Below, piece after piece: positions 10,048-19,467 of a stretch of DNA of 64,000 nucleotides. Origin of the DNA: Lepidodermella squamata (lineage: Eukaryota > Gastrotricha); NCBI GenBank assembly GCA_047495785.1, contig JBLDXI010000017.1, positions 1,302,001 through 1,366,000 of the forward strand, read 5' to 3'. Within the stretch, counting starts at the first letter, position 1. Each line of letters starts with the position of its first letter. The notes below the pieces were generated by a model that saw only the letters and a program-made list of their open reading frames with translations, did not search any database and was not told where the DNA came from. The position numbers and the translations under genes are program-made.

Positions 10048-10797
10048 ATGTCTGTTGGTGAACATTCTTTGGCAAGCGATATCAGTTTCAACGCATCAAC
10101 CCCATCGCCAGCGGCATGCAAGCGAAGAGCAACGCCGGGTCGAAGGAGAAAACGTGATACGGAACAACCTTTTTTGGTTCGAAACTTATATATTTCCAGG
10201 TTATGATGATTTCAAGTATAATGATTGCTTGCTCAGGTGGATGAAAAATTGGAGAAAAAGCGCGAAAAAGACAGGCTGGCAGCGAAGAAAAGCCGACTCG
10301 GCCGTGACAAACGGATTCAATTTTTGGAAAATGTGAGGACTGACTTTTTGAAAAAAAAATAATATTGATATAAAATGCAAAATAAAATAATTATGATTTT
10401 AGGAAACGAATTTTAGGCACAACTTTTTGTCCGTGCTGCGAATTAAATTTTTTGTCATCTCTTCCCCTTCCAGAAAATAATGTCGCTAAGATACGAAGTC
10501 GCCCAGCTAACGGCCCTTGTCCAGCGATACGAGATATTCAACTCTACTATTTTACCGGAATTGTCGAGGCAGGTAATGCTGAAAAATGAAATTGAGGCCG
10601 AGCCGAGCCGTATGACAGAGGCATTGACTGGCACAACGAGAACTTGGCAATCCGAAATTTCTATCGAGGAACTTCAACGGGTTTATTTGCCTGCCGGTGT
10701 CAGCTCTTCGGATGATTTTTCATTCACTGAAATCGGGCCTTCCTTGCCATCGCCTGGGACAACTGCATCTTTGCAAAAGTTACAACTGAGGCGATAA
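10048..10797 (+). CDS. bZIP transcription factor 5
   Basis: Three exons, 10048-10176, 10237-10332 and 10474-10797, all phase 0, give 182 aa. Exon 1 is short and basic (KRRATPGRRRKR). Exon 2 holds KKREKDRLAAKKSRLGRDKR, a bZIP basic region in which the normally invariant Asn is Asp. The zipper runs across the intron: leucines of FLEN-KIMSL, YEVAQL and TALVQRY are spaced by seven. The tail is Ser/Thr/Pro-rich. The intron lies at the same hinge as in the other four bZIP genes. The 10236 acceptor (tgctcag) was chosen because the nearer AG at 10199 gives a stop. DNA binding may be altered by the Asn to Asp change. Confidence 0.78.
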
Positions 10798-10805
10798 TGT
10801 GGGTA

Positions 10806-11074
10806 CCACAAAAAATGCACCCTAATTAAGGGGCATATTATCACCCTTATTCAGTTATTTTGCACCCTAATTACAGGGTGGCCAAAAAATTCCGCAGAGC
10901 GGGAATTCGCTGCGCATCAATTTAATGAGGAGTTTTAAGAAGTTGAAGAATTTCAAGCATTCTTTTGCCAATGGAATTCCTCAATTTCTTGAAACTCCTC
11001 ATTAAAATGATGCGCAGCGAATTCCCGCTCTGCGGAATTTTTTGGCCACCCTGTAGGGTGAATTTTTTCTGGTG
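10806..11074. mobile_element. Short TIR element interrupted by a MITE
   Basis: The outer ends are inverted repeats: ccacaaaaaatgcaccct at the left and agggtgaattttttctggtg at the right, each next to TA. The ~87 bp element is split at a TA by the 180 bp fold-back MITE at 10874-11053. The TA flanks suggest the Tc1/mariner group. No coding capacity. Confidence 0.6.
10874..11053. mobile_element. Fold-back MITE, Tc1/mariner-like, copy 1
   Basis: A near-perfect palindrome of 180 bp starting CAGGGTGGCCAAAAAATTCC and ending in its complement, flanked by TA on both sides (10872-10873 and 11054-11055). The arms contain gaattcgctgcgcatca and taatgaggagtt on each side of a short loop. A second copy lies at 55701-55879. 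TA duplication and the CAGGGTG end are typical of mariner-type elements. Confidence 0.85.
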
Positions 11075-11078
11075 TATA

Positions 11079-11623
11079 GTCTGATTCATCAAACCTTCTG
11101 ACTTCCTCTTTTAGAAGCCGCTTTCAAGATCAATAAACAAGTCAATGAAATTTCAAAACGAGGCTCGTAGGGTTGCTATGAAAAACTGCGTTCGGAATTT
11201 CAAGTTTATATTTATCGGATCTCTATGGCTGGAAATTCGAAATTAAATAGAAATACGGATAGAAATACTTCAGTAAAATAGCCTGAAATGGTTCTTCTCC
11301 AAGTCAACATAATTCGGAAAATTCATATTGTGACTATAAAAATTGAGTATAATTCTCCAAAATCCAAGAAATTTAAAGCTCGATAAATTTCAAGTCAAAG
11401 CCGATGATTTCACGTGTGATTTATTGAGTAGACCTAGGAAAAAGCAAAAGGTAACATTAAAACTTAATTCATGCATTTTTATATTGAACACAGCTTATAA
11501 GTGACAAATAAGAATCATTATATACGATTTTATCATTGTAACGGTGAAACAATGCGCCTTAATCCTATAAGAATGTGCAGGTGGCTTTATATATAAGTTC
11601 AGTTGCGTCCTTTCTCGTGATTT
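11079..11623. other. Intergenic
   Basis: AT-rich with no supported gene. It probably contains the 3' UTR of the minus-strand actin gene that ends at 11624. Confidence 0.3.
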
Positions 11624-13262
11624 CTAGAAGATAAGACGCTTGAGACCATACGGGCCCATTTCTTCGAACTGCCGGCGGGTGATCCATTTGCTGTGGAACG
11701 AAGACAGCGACGCCAGGATGGAGCCGCCGATCCAGACGGAATATTTCCGCTCGGCCGGGGCGACAAGTTTCGGCTTCATCGCAGCCGGGGTTAGATTGAT
11801 AATTTCCGTCTCCAACCTATCCGCAAGACCCTCGAGCACGGTCGTACCGCCAGACAACACAATGTTGTTGTACAACTTCTGGCGAATGTCAAACTGGCAA
11901 CGTTGGATCGAATCGACGACCAATTTGTGAATTCCAGGCGCGTCCATGCCGACTAGGGATGGCTTGAATAGAGCCTCCGGGCACATGAAACGCTCCGGGC
12001 CGATGGTCACCTCAGAGCCATCCGGCATGTTTGTGTACACCTTGTTGTAATCTTCCATCAGCCTCGCGCATTGCGACGCGTTAGCTTCTTCCAGTTCTTG
12101 CTTGGCTAGGTCGTAGTTTTGGTGGACAAAGCACAGCTTCTCCTTAATGTCCTTGGCAATTTCGAAGCCAGCGCTAGATTGCAGGGACAGGCCGACAGAT
12201 TCCATCAGCAGCGTTACGAGGTATTCGGTCAAATCGCGACCGGCAAGGTCGAGGCGCTTGATCGCGCTCGGAATGGCGTAGCCCTCGAAAATAGGGACAA
12301 CGTGCGTGACACCGTCGCCTGAGTCGATGACAACACCCGTCGTGTTGCCCGAGGCGTAGAGCGACAGCACGGCTTGGATGGACACGTACATGGCTGGCAC
12401 GTCGAAGGCTTCGAACATTGTTTTGAACATATTGACTCGGTGGTTGGCCGGATTTTGAGGCGCCTCTGTAATAGAAGAAAAAGGTCATGTTCAAAAATTG
12501 AAATAAAAACTCCTCCTTAAAATTTCATTTTTTCGCTCAAAAATCTAACGATTAAATTTATCAATTTCAAAATAATGATAATAAATTGAGCGTAAAAACG
12601 AATCAGGATTCCCGGTTCAACCCTCAACTTGAACTCCAAATTTTAACATTTTTTCAAAGTTGTTGCCATCAATATTTGAAATTGGACGTTTCAACCATAG
12701 AGAATGAAGTGATTCTCTATCATTTTATTATCTATGGCTTCAACAATTGAAGAGATGATTTTATATTCCAGATTTTTCTATCGATTCGCCAAATTCTCGG
12801 ATGAAAGCTGAAATCTCTAAGATTCGAGTGACCTGTAAGCTGAAAGCTGAAAGCTGAATTTTAGTCTCTCAATGCACTAGAATGTGTAAGTGAAGGTTCA
12901 AATTGCGTGTTTTATAGCAACTAACCTGTTAGAAGAACGGGATGTTCAGCCGGGTTGACGCCGAGCTCTCGCCAGAAGGTGTGATGCCAAATGCGTTCCA
13001 TGTCATCCCAATTCGTAACAATGCCGTGCTGCATCGGGTAGTTGAGCGTCAACAGGCCACGCATTTCCTGCGCATCATCGCCTACGTACGCTTCACGCGA
13101 CGTGATGCCGACGAGCACGTCGCGCTGGCGAAGCGGGTCCGGCCGGCCGACAACAGCCGGGAAAATGGCGATGGGCACGTCATCGGTCGCAAAACCGGCC
13201 TTGACGGAACCTGTTCCGTTGTCGATAACTATAGGCTTGCCAAAATCCTCAAAAGCCGCCAT
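11624..13262 (-). CDS. Divergent actin (actin 1)
   Basis: Two exons on the minus strand, 12926-13262 and 11624-12465, joined in phase 1 within the Glu of LLTEAP, give about 392 aa. The actin fold is clear: [14 protein letters not shown] (phosphate loop 1), [29 protein letters not shown] (phosphate loop 2), [22 protein letters not shown], and [15 protein letters not shown]. It should bind ATP and form or join filaments. It is unusual in three ways. The DNase-I loop is rewritten ([13 protein letters not shown]). About nine extra residues lie before PDGSEVTIG ([13 protein letters not shown]). The C-terminus is RLIF rather than RKCF. These map to filament contacts, so it may be a specialised isoform or an actin-related protein. 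A second divergent actin lies 5 kb away on the same strand. Confidence 0.92.
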
Positions 13263-13887
13263 TTCGATCCACCTTAATTAATATTAATTGATAAATAAAA
13301 ACTATACAAATGGGTCAATAATAAGTATAGTAATAAAAAGCCGACTAATTCACAACCAGATTTTTATCTGCCGGGTGGTGGTAACTTGCTCTTTATTTGG
13401 TCTTCCTCCGAGCCCAATGGGCACGGAAAAAAATACTGCCTATAGGTGTGTAATGGACGCGATTATTGCGATATAATATCCACTCAGCACCAAAAACACC
13501 GCACATTGTGGTGGACATTTTTTTGCGATACAGCTTATCTAAGACGTTCCCGCGTCGCCGTCATTTACACTCGCCCACAGCACCGAATGCTTTGTAATAT
13601 TATTATACTGTGGGCGGGTTAGTTATATAAACTGGAATAATAGCCGGTAAAAATACACGTTTTATCAGCAGTTTTATCGAGAAAAATTCCGCGCAACCAA
13701 GTATTTTATTACTAGATAATCTCGTTAGTAATCACAGTTTATTGCTGAAAGTAAATCTAGAAAATTTAAATAAATTTTTCGTGAAAAGTTCATTCCAATT
13801 TGCGAATCAAGCGGTCGAAGTCGCTGAAGTGACTCGTTTTTTCTCTCGAGCGCTGAAAATATAAAAAAATTATGAACAATTCAAATT
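13263..13887. other. Upstream region of actin 1
   Basis: No gene. A 9 bp inverted repeat cgcccacag (13572-13580) and ctgtgggcg (13609-13617) lies beside a TATATAA-like run near 13624. This may be regulatory for the minus-strand actin, about 350 bases from its ATG. It is suggestive only. Confidence 0.3.
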
Positions 13888-14346
13888 TTAATTAAAAACT
13901 AACATTTTCAAACCGCGTCTAACCAGGTAAGCTATCAAAACGAAAACGGCAGCTATAAGAATAACAGCCGCTGCCACAGATAGCCCAATGACAGCTTCTT
14001 CAGATAACGGACCGTAAGGTGAGGGTTCAGACGTTGTTTGAACATTCGACGTCCAGGTCGAGGTCGATTTACCAATTGTTGAAGTCATTCTCGTCGTCGT
14101 TGTTGTTGATGTTGTTGTAGTCGTGGTTGAAGCTACCGTTGAAGATTCCGGCTGATTTGGCGCCGATGTTGAAGTCTCTTCAGGCGGGTTCGTCCCTCCG
14201 CCCATACCTTGCAGCACTGTAAATTGAACGAATCGAAAAATAATTTAAAATTCGCGTAAAAAATACGATCTACCTCCCAAAGCGTTGTGGAGCGTGTCGT
14301 ACAGATTTCCGGCCTGAATGTTACCGTAGAGATTCGGCAAGACCAT
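13888..14346 (-). CDS. Small single-pass membrane protein with Thr-rich ectodomain (paralogue a)
   Basis: Two minus-strand exons, 14274-14346 (73 nt) and 13888-14216, joined in phase 1, give 133 aa. The N-terminus, MVLPNLYGNIQAGNLYDTL, is not a signal peptide. Residues ~30-75 are Thr/Ser-rich with an almost pure Thr run, a likely O-glycosylation stalk if outside the cell. A hydrophobic segment follows (SVAAAVILIAAVFVLIAYLV) and then a short basic end. It shares YGxIQxGNL, the SPxGPLS motif before the membrane span, and an identical 73 nt first exon with its neighbour at 14754-15332, so they are tandem duplicates. I do not recognise the family. With no signal peptide it could be a tail- or signal-anchored protein of either topology. 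Confidence 0.75.
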
Positions 14347-14753
14347 ATTTACATCGGCGCCTTTTGCTTCAAATCGCGAATTGGCTACCTTTTGTTATAT
14401 AACGTAGAAAAAGCTCGTGCGATATTTCCCCCTAAATTCATTTATGAGCTCGATTCGATTTTTTTCTTGCAGCGCAAAAAACGTGTGATAGTGCTAAGCG
14501 ACGAGGACTGGCCTCATAAATTTGTAAAGATTCGTGGGATTTCAAACAGGATTCCATCGATCGTAAGGACTGATTGATTTAAAGATTACAATAACTCTTT
14601 GACTGTCTTGTCGTGTTTTTTATTAAAAAAACTCCAAAAAAAATTTAATTAAATTATAACGCTAAATGATTTCGTCAAATTCGCCCCGATGGCCCGACCG
14701 AGCTTTGCTTCCTGAAATTAAAAAAAAAATAATTAAAAATAAATTTCGCAAAA

Positions 14754-15332
14754 TTAAATCGCGACCAACTTCTTTTTCACGCATTTCGCGATTCCGTAAG
14801 CCGTGAGAATTATTATGACGATCAAAACAATGCCACCGCCGATAATTACTGCTAGGCCAATTTCGAACGATAGCGGGCCGAATGGGGACTTGCTAGCAAT
14901 TTGCGTCGTAGTACTGTTGTCTTTACTTAAAGTTAGCCAATTATCGCCTGATGAAGTCGAAGTTTGGCCAGGTGCCAGCCATGATGTTGTATCGCTGAAG
15001 CTATTGATCAAGGTCGAAGTTCCAGCTGCGTTATTGGAACCTCCTGAACCTTGAGTTAATGTTGCTGAAGGGGATTGAGTCGAACTTGAAGTTCCGGAAC
15101 CTTGATTCGAGCCTGAGGACGGAGTTGTATCTGCTGTATCCGTCCCAGTGTTGTCTTTGGTTCCATCGGTCCCGGTATTTGTCCCACTGCCCATCGATGC
15201 CAAAACTGGGATTCGAAATTAATTTGATCAGCCTTAAAATTAATAAATAATTATTTTACCGTTCAGGGCATCTCGCAGCGTGCCCATAAGGTTTCCCGAT
15301 TGGATATCGCCATATAGGATCGGATTTACCAT
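14754..15332 (-). CDS. Small single-pass membrane protein with Ser/Thr/Gly-rich region (paralogue b)
   Basis: Minus-strand exons 15260-15332 (73 nt) and 14754-15205, phase 1 join, 174 aa. The N-terminus MVNPILYGDIQSGNLMGTL mirrors paralogue a. The middle is a long Gly/Ser/Thr repeat-like stretch (GTD and GSG words). SPFGPLS precedes the membrane span (AVIIGGGIVLIVIIILTAY), and the tail is basic (KCVKKKL). Same intron length class and phase as the neighbour. The function is unknown; both sisters and the four-pass gene next to them are in head-to-tail order with 300-400 base gaps, which may point to co-expression. Confidence 0.75.
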
Positions 15333-15630
15333 TTTTCAAATGGGATTTTTCTCTTCCTTCTATTTTTCGTGATGTGACCTTCGCGGGAAATAAAACAGGT
15401 CGCATCGATAATACGCAAAAAACACACAATTTTTTGCTGGCCGCAGCACTGCGCTATCAATAATTCAGCGCTATTAGCGGGTCGAACGGCTGATCGATCG
15501 TAAAAAAAAGTCGTTAAGGGGACATTGTTCATATAACCAAGCAACAATTCAATCATTTTTATTAAACAATTTGTCACATTAGAGCTTTTTTGATCAAAGT
15601 TAAATTTTTAGGCAATTGTGTCAATTAATT

Positions 15631-16692
15631 TTATCTCGAGAATAAGGTAATAAGTTGTTGCTGTTGCGCGTCGTGGTCTTTTTTGCCGAAATCCATCGGC
15701 ATAGTAAGGGCGGATGGGTTGTTGCTGAGGTTTGTATTGCCTTCGAGGATAGACGGGGATTCGTCGTCGATGCGATGATGCTTGGCTGTTGACGCCGGTT
15801 GTTGGCCGAATAACTTCGATCGAGATATCGAAGCGCCAAGTGACAGGAAAAACAGTACTGAAAGCATGTAGGCAAAAGCCTGTAAAAATTAGAACAAATT
15901 TAAAAATGATGAAAAAGGAGAAATTTAATTTAAAAAAAAATTACCCCAATTGAGCTAGCTAATGTGTTAGCAGGACAAGTAACCCCACTCTCAACTGGTG
16001 CCAAAGACGTTGAGCTAAAATTTCCGGGAATCGTAGTGATTAAAACAGGAACTGTAGAGGTTTCATTAGCATTTGTTATGCTGATGGCATAAGTAGTCGG
16101 TTGCTCAGTTGTAGCTTCCATTGTCGAGATCATAGCTGGAACTGTCGTGTTACCCGCTGGGGTCGTCGCAATTACAGGCATGGAAGGTAGCCATGATAAA
16201 TAATAGCACATCGTAATAACCAAGCCATAAACCACAAACATAATTGCCATGAAAAAATCCTGAAATTTTTTCAATTTTAATTAATTTTTTAATAACGATT
16301 TTAATTTGTTTATACCATCCTAGTCCGAACAGCTTGATGAGCTTTGGGAATGATTGTTCTCATAAGGCGAAGTAGGACGATGGTAGTCATGACCAGGCTA
16401 ATTGCCGGCGGGACGAACATCCAAATCCATGTTAGCGTGTCACTGCAGCTACTGATGAAGCTCATCAGCATACAGAGTAGTATGAAGGACCAGACCTTCG
16501 CAATTAAGAAATTGAAAATAAAATCATTTAAAATTAATTTTGATTTTATACCCATTGGAAAACTTGGAAAACAAGTTTGATAACTATTGTTCGCTTAGCA
16601 AGTTCTCTCATTTCGTAGGATTGAGCGCCTTCTATGCTGTCGAAATTTCGAAACATCGGGCACACCATCTCGCCGACAATTGAACGGCTCAT
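15631..16692 (-). CDS. Four-pass membrane protein, unknown
   Basis: Four minus-strand exons, all phase 0: 16552-16692, 16316-16495, 15945-16259 and 15631-15879, give 294 aa. Four hydrophobic segments are visible: WSFILLCMLMSFIS, TWIWMFVPPAISLVMTTIVLL, FFMAIMFVVYGLVITMCYYLSW, and ASSIG-AFAYMLSVLFFLSLG across the last splice. The loop between the third and fourth is Thr/Pro-rich with several N-glycosylation sequons (NTT, NET, NFS), so it is probably outside the cell and both termini inside. The C-terminal ~65 residues are polar. The layout is tetraspan-like, but I see no tetraspanin CCG motif or claudin signature. It sits directly upstream of the two sister single-pass genes. Confidence 0.75.
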
Positions 16693-17025
16693 TTCAGCTG
16701 AGTTGGAATTGTGATATAAGTTGCCAATATGAGACTATGATTAATAGTCGGAGCAAACACGGCTTAAGAACCGAAAAATAGAGCGGCTTATCCTTATCAT
16801 TTATCAACGTGGCAGTAATTAGGAAACGTGCCCTTCTATTTCGCCATTTGATATGTAATTTCTGAGAAAGATAAAAATTCCGCCCCGTATATTCGTAAGG
16901 ATTCACGAGCTTCAAATTATCAAAACAAATCGTGCAGATCAAATTTTGGTTTTATTGCGAAGGATATGGTTGAAATAAGATGATTAATTATACAATAAAT
17001 CTACAGATTAGTCTCATGTGATGAA

Positions 17026-17744
17026 TCAGAAACGCTTGGCGATTCCGAAAGATTCGAAAATCGACGAAAAGGGAGTAGATCGAACTGGGCGCGGGGGTGG
17101 CGTAGAAACACCGCCTCGAATGAAACTGGCGACAGTATCAGCAATCGTTGTTTCTAAAATAAAATTGAAATTAAAATTTGACCGAAAAATTGCTGGAATT
17201 AAGGCGTACCTAGGCAGATTTCGATGTGGTTTCCGCTTGATTTAACCGAGTACAGCTTTTTCGGGTGCAATTCGACAGCCGATTTGCTAACCGACCTGCG
17301 ACGACGCGGTGAATTTTCGACGACACGGATGACCGGTTTCGACGAGAACAGCAGACGCGGATGCGCGGTTTTCGGCTTCTCGGGCGTAGTCGGCGATTTG
17401 CGGCTCATCGCGCCAGCAGCAGCAGGTTGAACATTTTCGCGATCACAGCTAACTTCACGTAAAGCCGGTAGCACGACAAAACCAGGCGAACGACGAAGCT
17501 GGGGAAAAAATATTATTAAGGTGGATTTTTTATTAAATTTGTTAGTCACCTTAGAATTGCCATAGGAAGCCAGAGGAGTTTGTGGAGGCATGATAGGCGG
17601 AATGTGAGAATACGGGTTGATGTTGGTGTTGGTGTTGCTTCTACTAAATGCGGTAGTCGATGCGACTTGATAGCGTGAAATGTGCGTTGATGATCGCGCA
17701 TCGTTGCGCATGCTCGGTTTTAAGGCGGCCGGAAGTGAGTGCAT
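17026..17744 (-). CDS. Basic Ser/Pro-rich protein, unknown
   Basis: Three minus-strand exons, 17550-17744, 17210-17498 and 17026-17153, give about 203 aa. Most of it is low in order-promoting residues, with several SP/TP sites (KSPTTPEKPK) and a cluster of arginines (SPRRRRSVSKS). The C-terminal end, ETTIADTVASFIRGG then STPPPRPVRSTPF then SIFESFGIAKRF, is the most structured part. This composition fits a nuclear, cyclin-kinase-regulated protein, but I do not recognise it. The first intron (17499-17549) keeps the frame open if unspliced; splicing is favoured by gtgact and ttccccag. The ATG at 17711 is an alternative start. Confidence 0.55.
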
Positions 17745-18106
17745 ACGCTGCGCGCAATATCTCAAGAGGCTGATCTCAATTGTTGCAATTGAAAAGGATT
17801 TTTGTGACAACGACACCCTGCACAGCAGGCCACTTGAACGCAATTTAAATACTCGAGTTGGAATGTAAATTACACAGATTTTCGCGCATATTAGGTGCTA
17901 AGTGCAGTTGAGGGTGCGGCAAATGTGATCACTCGATGCGTGCCCAGAAACCGGATCAGCAGACTAAGCCGTGACGAGGGTCGCGCGCTGTTCTCATCAC
18001 CCCATCCGCGCGCACCCCCGAAAATTGGTACACAAAACACGGTTATTGACATAAAAATATTTTCTCTTATATTTCTGATATAATAAGCGTAATAATTTAA
18101 ACAAAA

Positions 18107-19467
18107 TTAAAAGCATTTGCGAGCAGTGACACTTGGTCCGAATTCTTCGTAGTCTTGTTTAGTAATCCACATTTTGCTAAATGAGCTAAGAGCAGCGAGG
18201 GTGGATCCTCCGATCCAGACGTAGTATTTACGGTCTTCGGGCGCCGTGATTTCAACGCTTAGCCGATCGAGAACCAACGATTTCAGCTCGAGGGTGAGGC
18301 GCTCTTTGAAATTAGGCAGCATTGTGGTTCCGCCTGAGAGGACGATGTTTTCAAACAGCCGCGATTGTAGAGACATATCGCACTTTTTGATCGAGTTGTA
18401 CAGCAACTGATGGACCCCGGGCTCGTCGTAGCCGAGAAGCGAAGGTTGGAACAGGACCTCGGGACATTCGATCCGCTCAGTGTCCAACACGACTTCCTTA
18501 AATTGAAAAATCATAAAAAATTCGAATAATTTTATAAAAAAAAATATAAAAGAATTAATTGAAATTGATTGAAATTTCGGAAAAAAATTTTGTAATTTTG
18601 TAATTTTTTTGAAAGATTGAACTGGTATAATTGATTGATTTTTTTTATTTTTAAATTTGATTGAAATTGATCGATTTTTTAACTGAGAGAAAATTCGAAA
18701 AATTAGCAAAAATATGAAATAGTCATTACTCTGCCATCGGGTAGCATGTAGGTTTTCTCCATTTTGCCCCGCTGGGTGTTCATTTCGTCCTGATAATCGA
18801 GCGCAACACAGCACAACTTTTCCTTCATATCGCGCACAATTTCACGCTCAGCAGTCGACCGGAACGGGTGGCCAGTGTGGCGTAGTAGGGTGACTAGATA
18901 TTCTGTTAAATCACGCCCGGCAACGTCGAGGCGTTTAACTGTCATCGGGGCGCAGTAGCCCTCGTAAATTGGCACAACATGCGTGACGCCATCGCCTGAA
19001 TCTAAAACTACACCCGTTGTTCGGCCTGATGCGAATAGCGACAGAATCGCCTGAACTGAAACGTAAGCGCCTGGGGTTTGGAAGGTCTCAAACATAATTG
19101 TCAACATTTGTTCGCGATTTTTGCGAGGGTTCAACGGCGCTTCTGTCAACAGAACAGGATGCTCACTGGGGTCGACCCGTAATTCGTTGTAAAATGTGTG
19201 GTTCCAGATTTTTTCAAGGTCGTCCCAATTTACGACAACGCCGTGTTCGATCGGGTAGCGGATTGATAGTGCGCCTCGGGCTTCTTGCGCCGAGTCGCCG
19301 ATGTAGCACTCTTTTGATGTCATGCCGACCATGACGCCGACGTGGCGTGGAGTTCCGATTATTGAGGAAAACACTGAACAAGGCACCTCATCGCCGGCGA
19401 ACCCGGCCTTCATCGCTCCGGAGCCATTGTCGATAACAATGGGCCTAATTCCATCGTCCAAATTCAT
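18107..19467 (-). CDS. Divergent actin (actin 2)
   Basis: Two minus-strand exons, 18730-19467 and 18107-18496, phase 0, give 375 aa, exactly the usual actin length. It keeps [26 protein letters not shown] in the DNase-I loop, [59 protein letters not shown] and the canonical end RKCF. It is closer to conventional actin than the gene at 11624-13262 but still has many changes, for example IIGTPRH, the region after LPDGR ([13 protein letters not shown]) and [10 protein letters not shown]. The single intron is at codon 246, unlike actin 1 (codon 113), so the pair is not a simple recent duplication. It is expected to be a cytoplasmic ATP-binding filament protein. Confidence 0.93.

Noticed and set aside
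12700-12722. Hairpin atagagaat-gaagtg-attctctat in the actin 1 intron
   Set aside because: Perfect 9 bp stem but isolated, with no miRNA-like extension.
14287-14577. Plus-strand 96-codon frame
   Set aside because: It starts on GTG and lies antisense over exon 1 of the small membrane protein gene; no domain.
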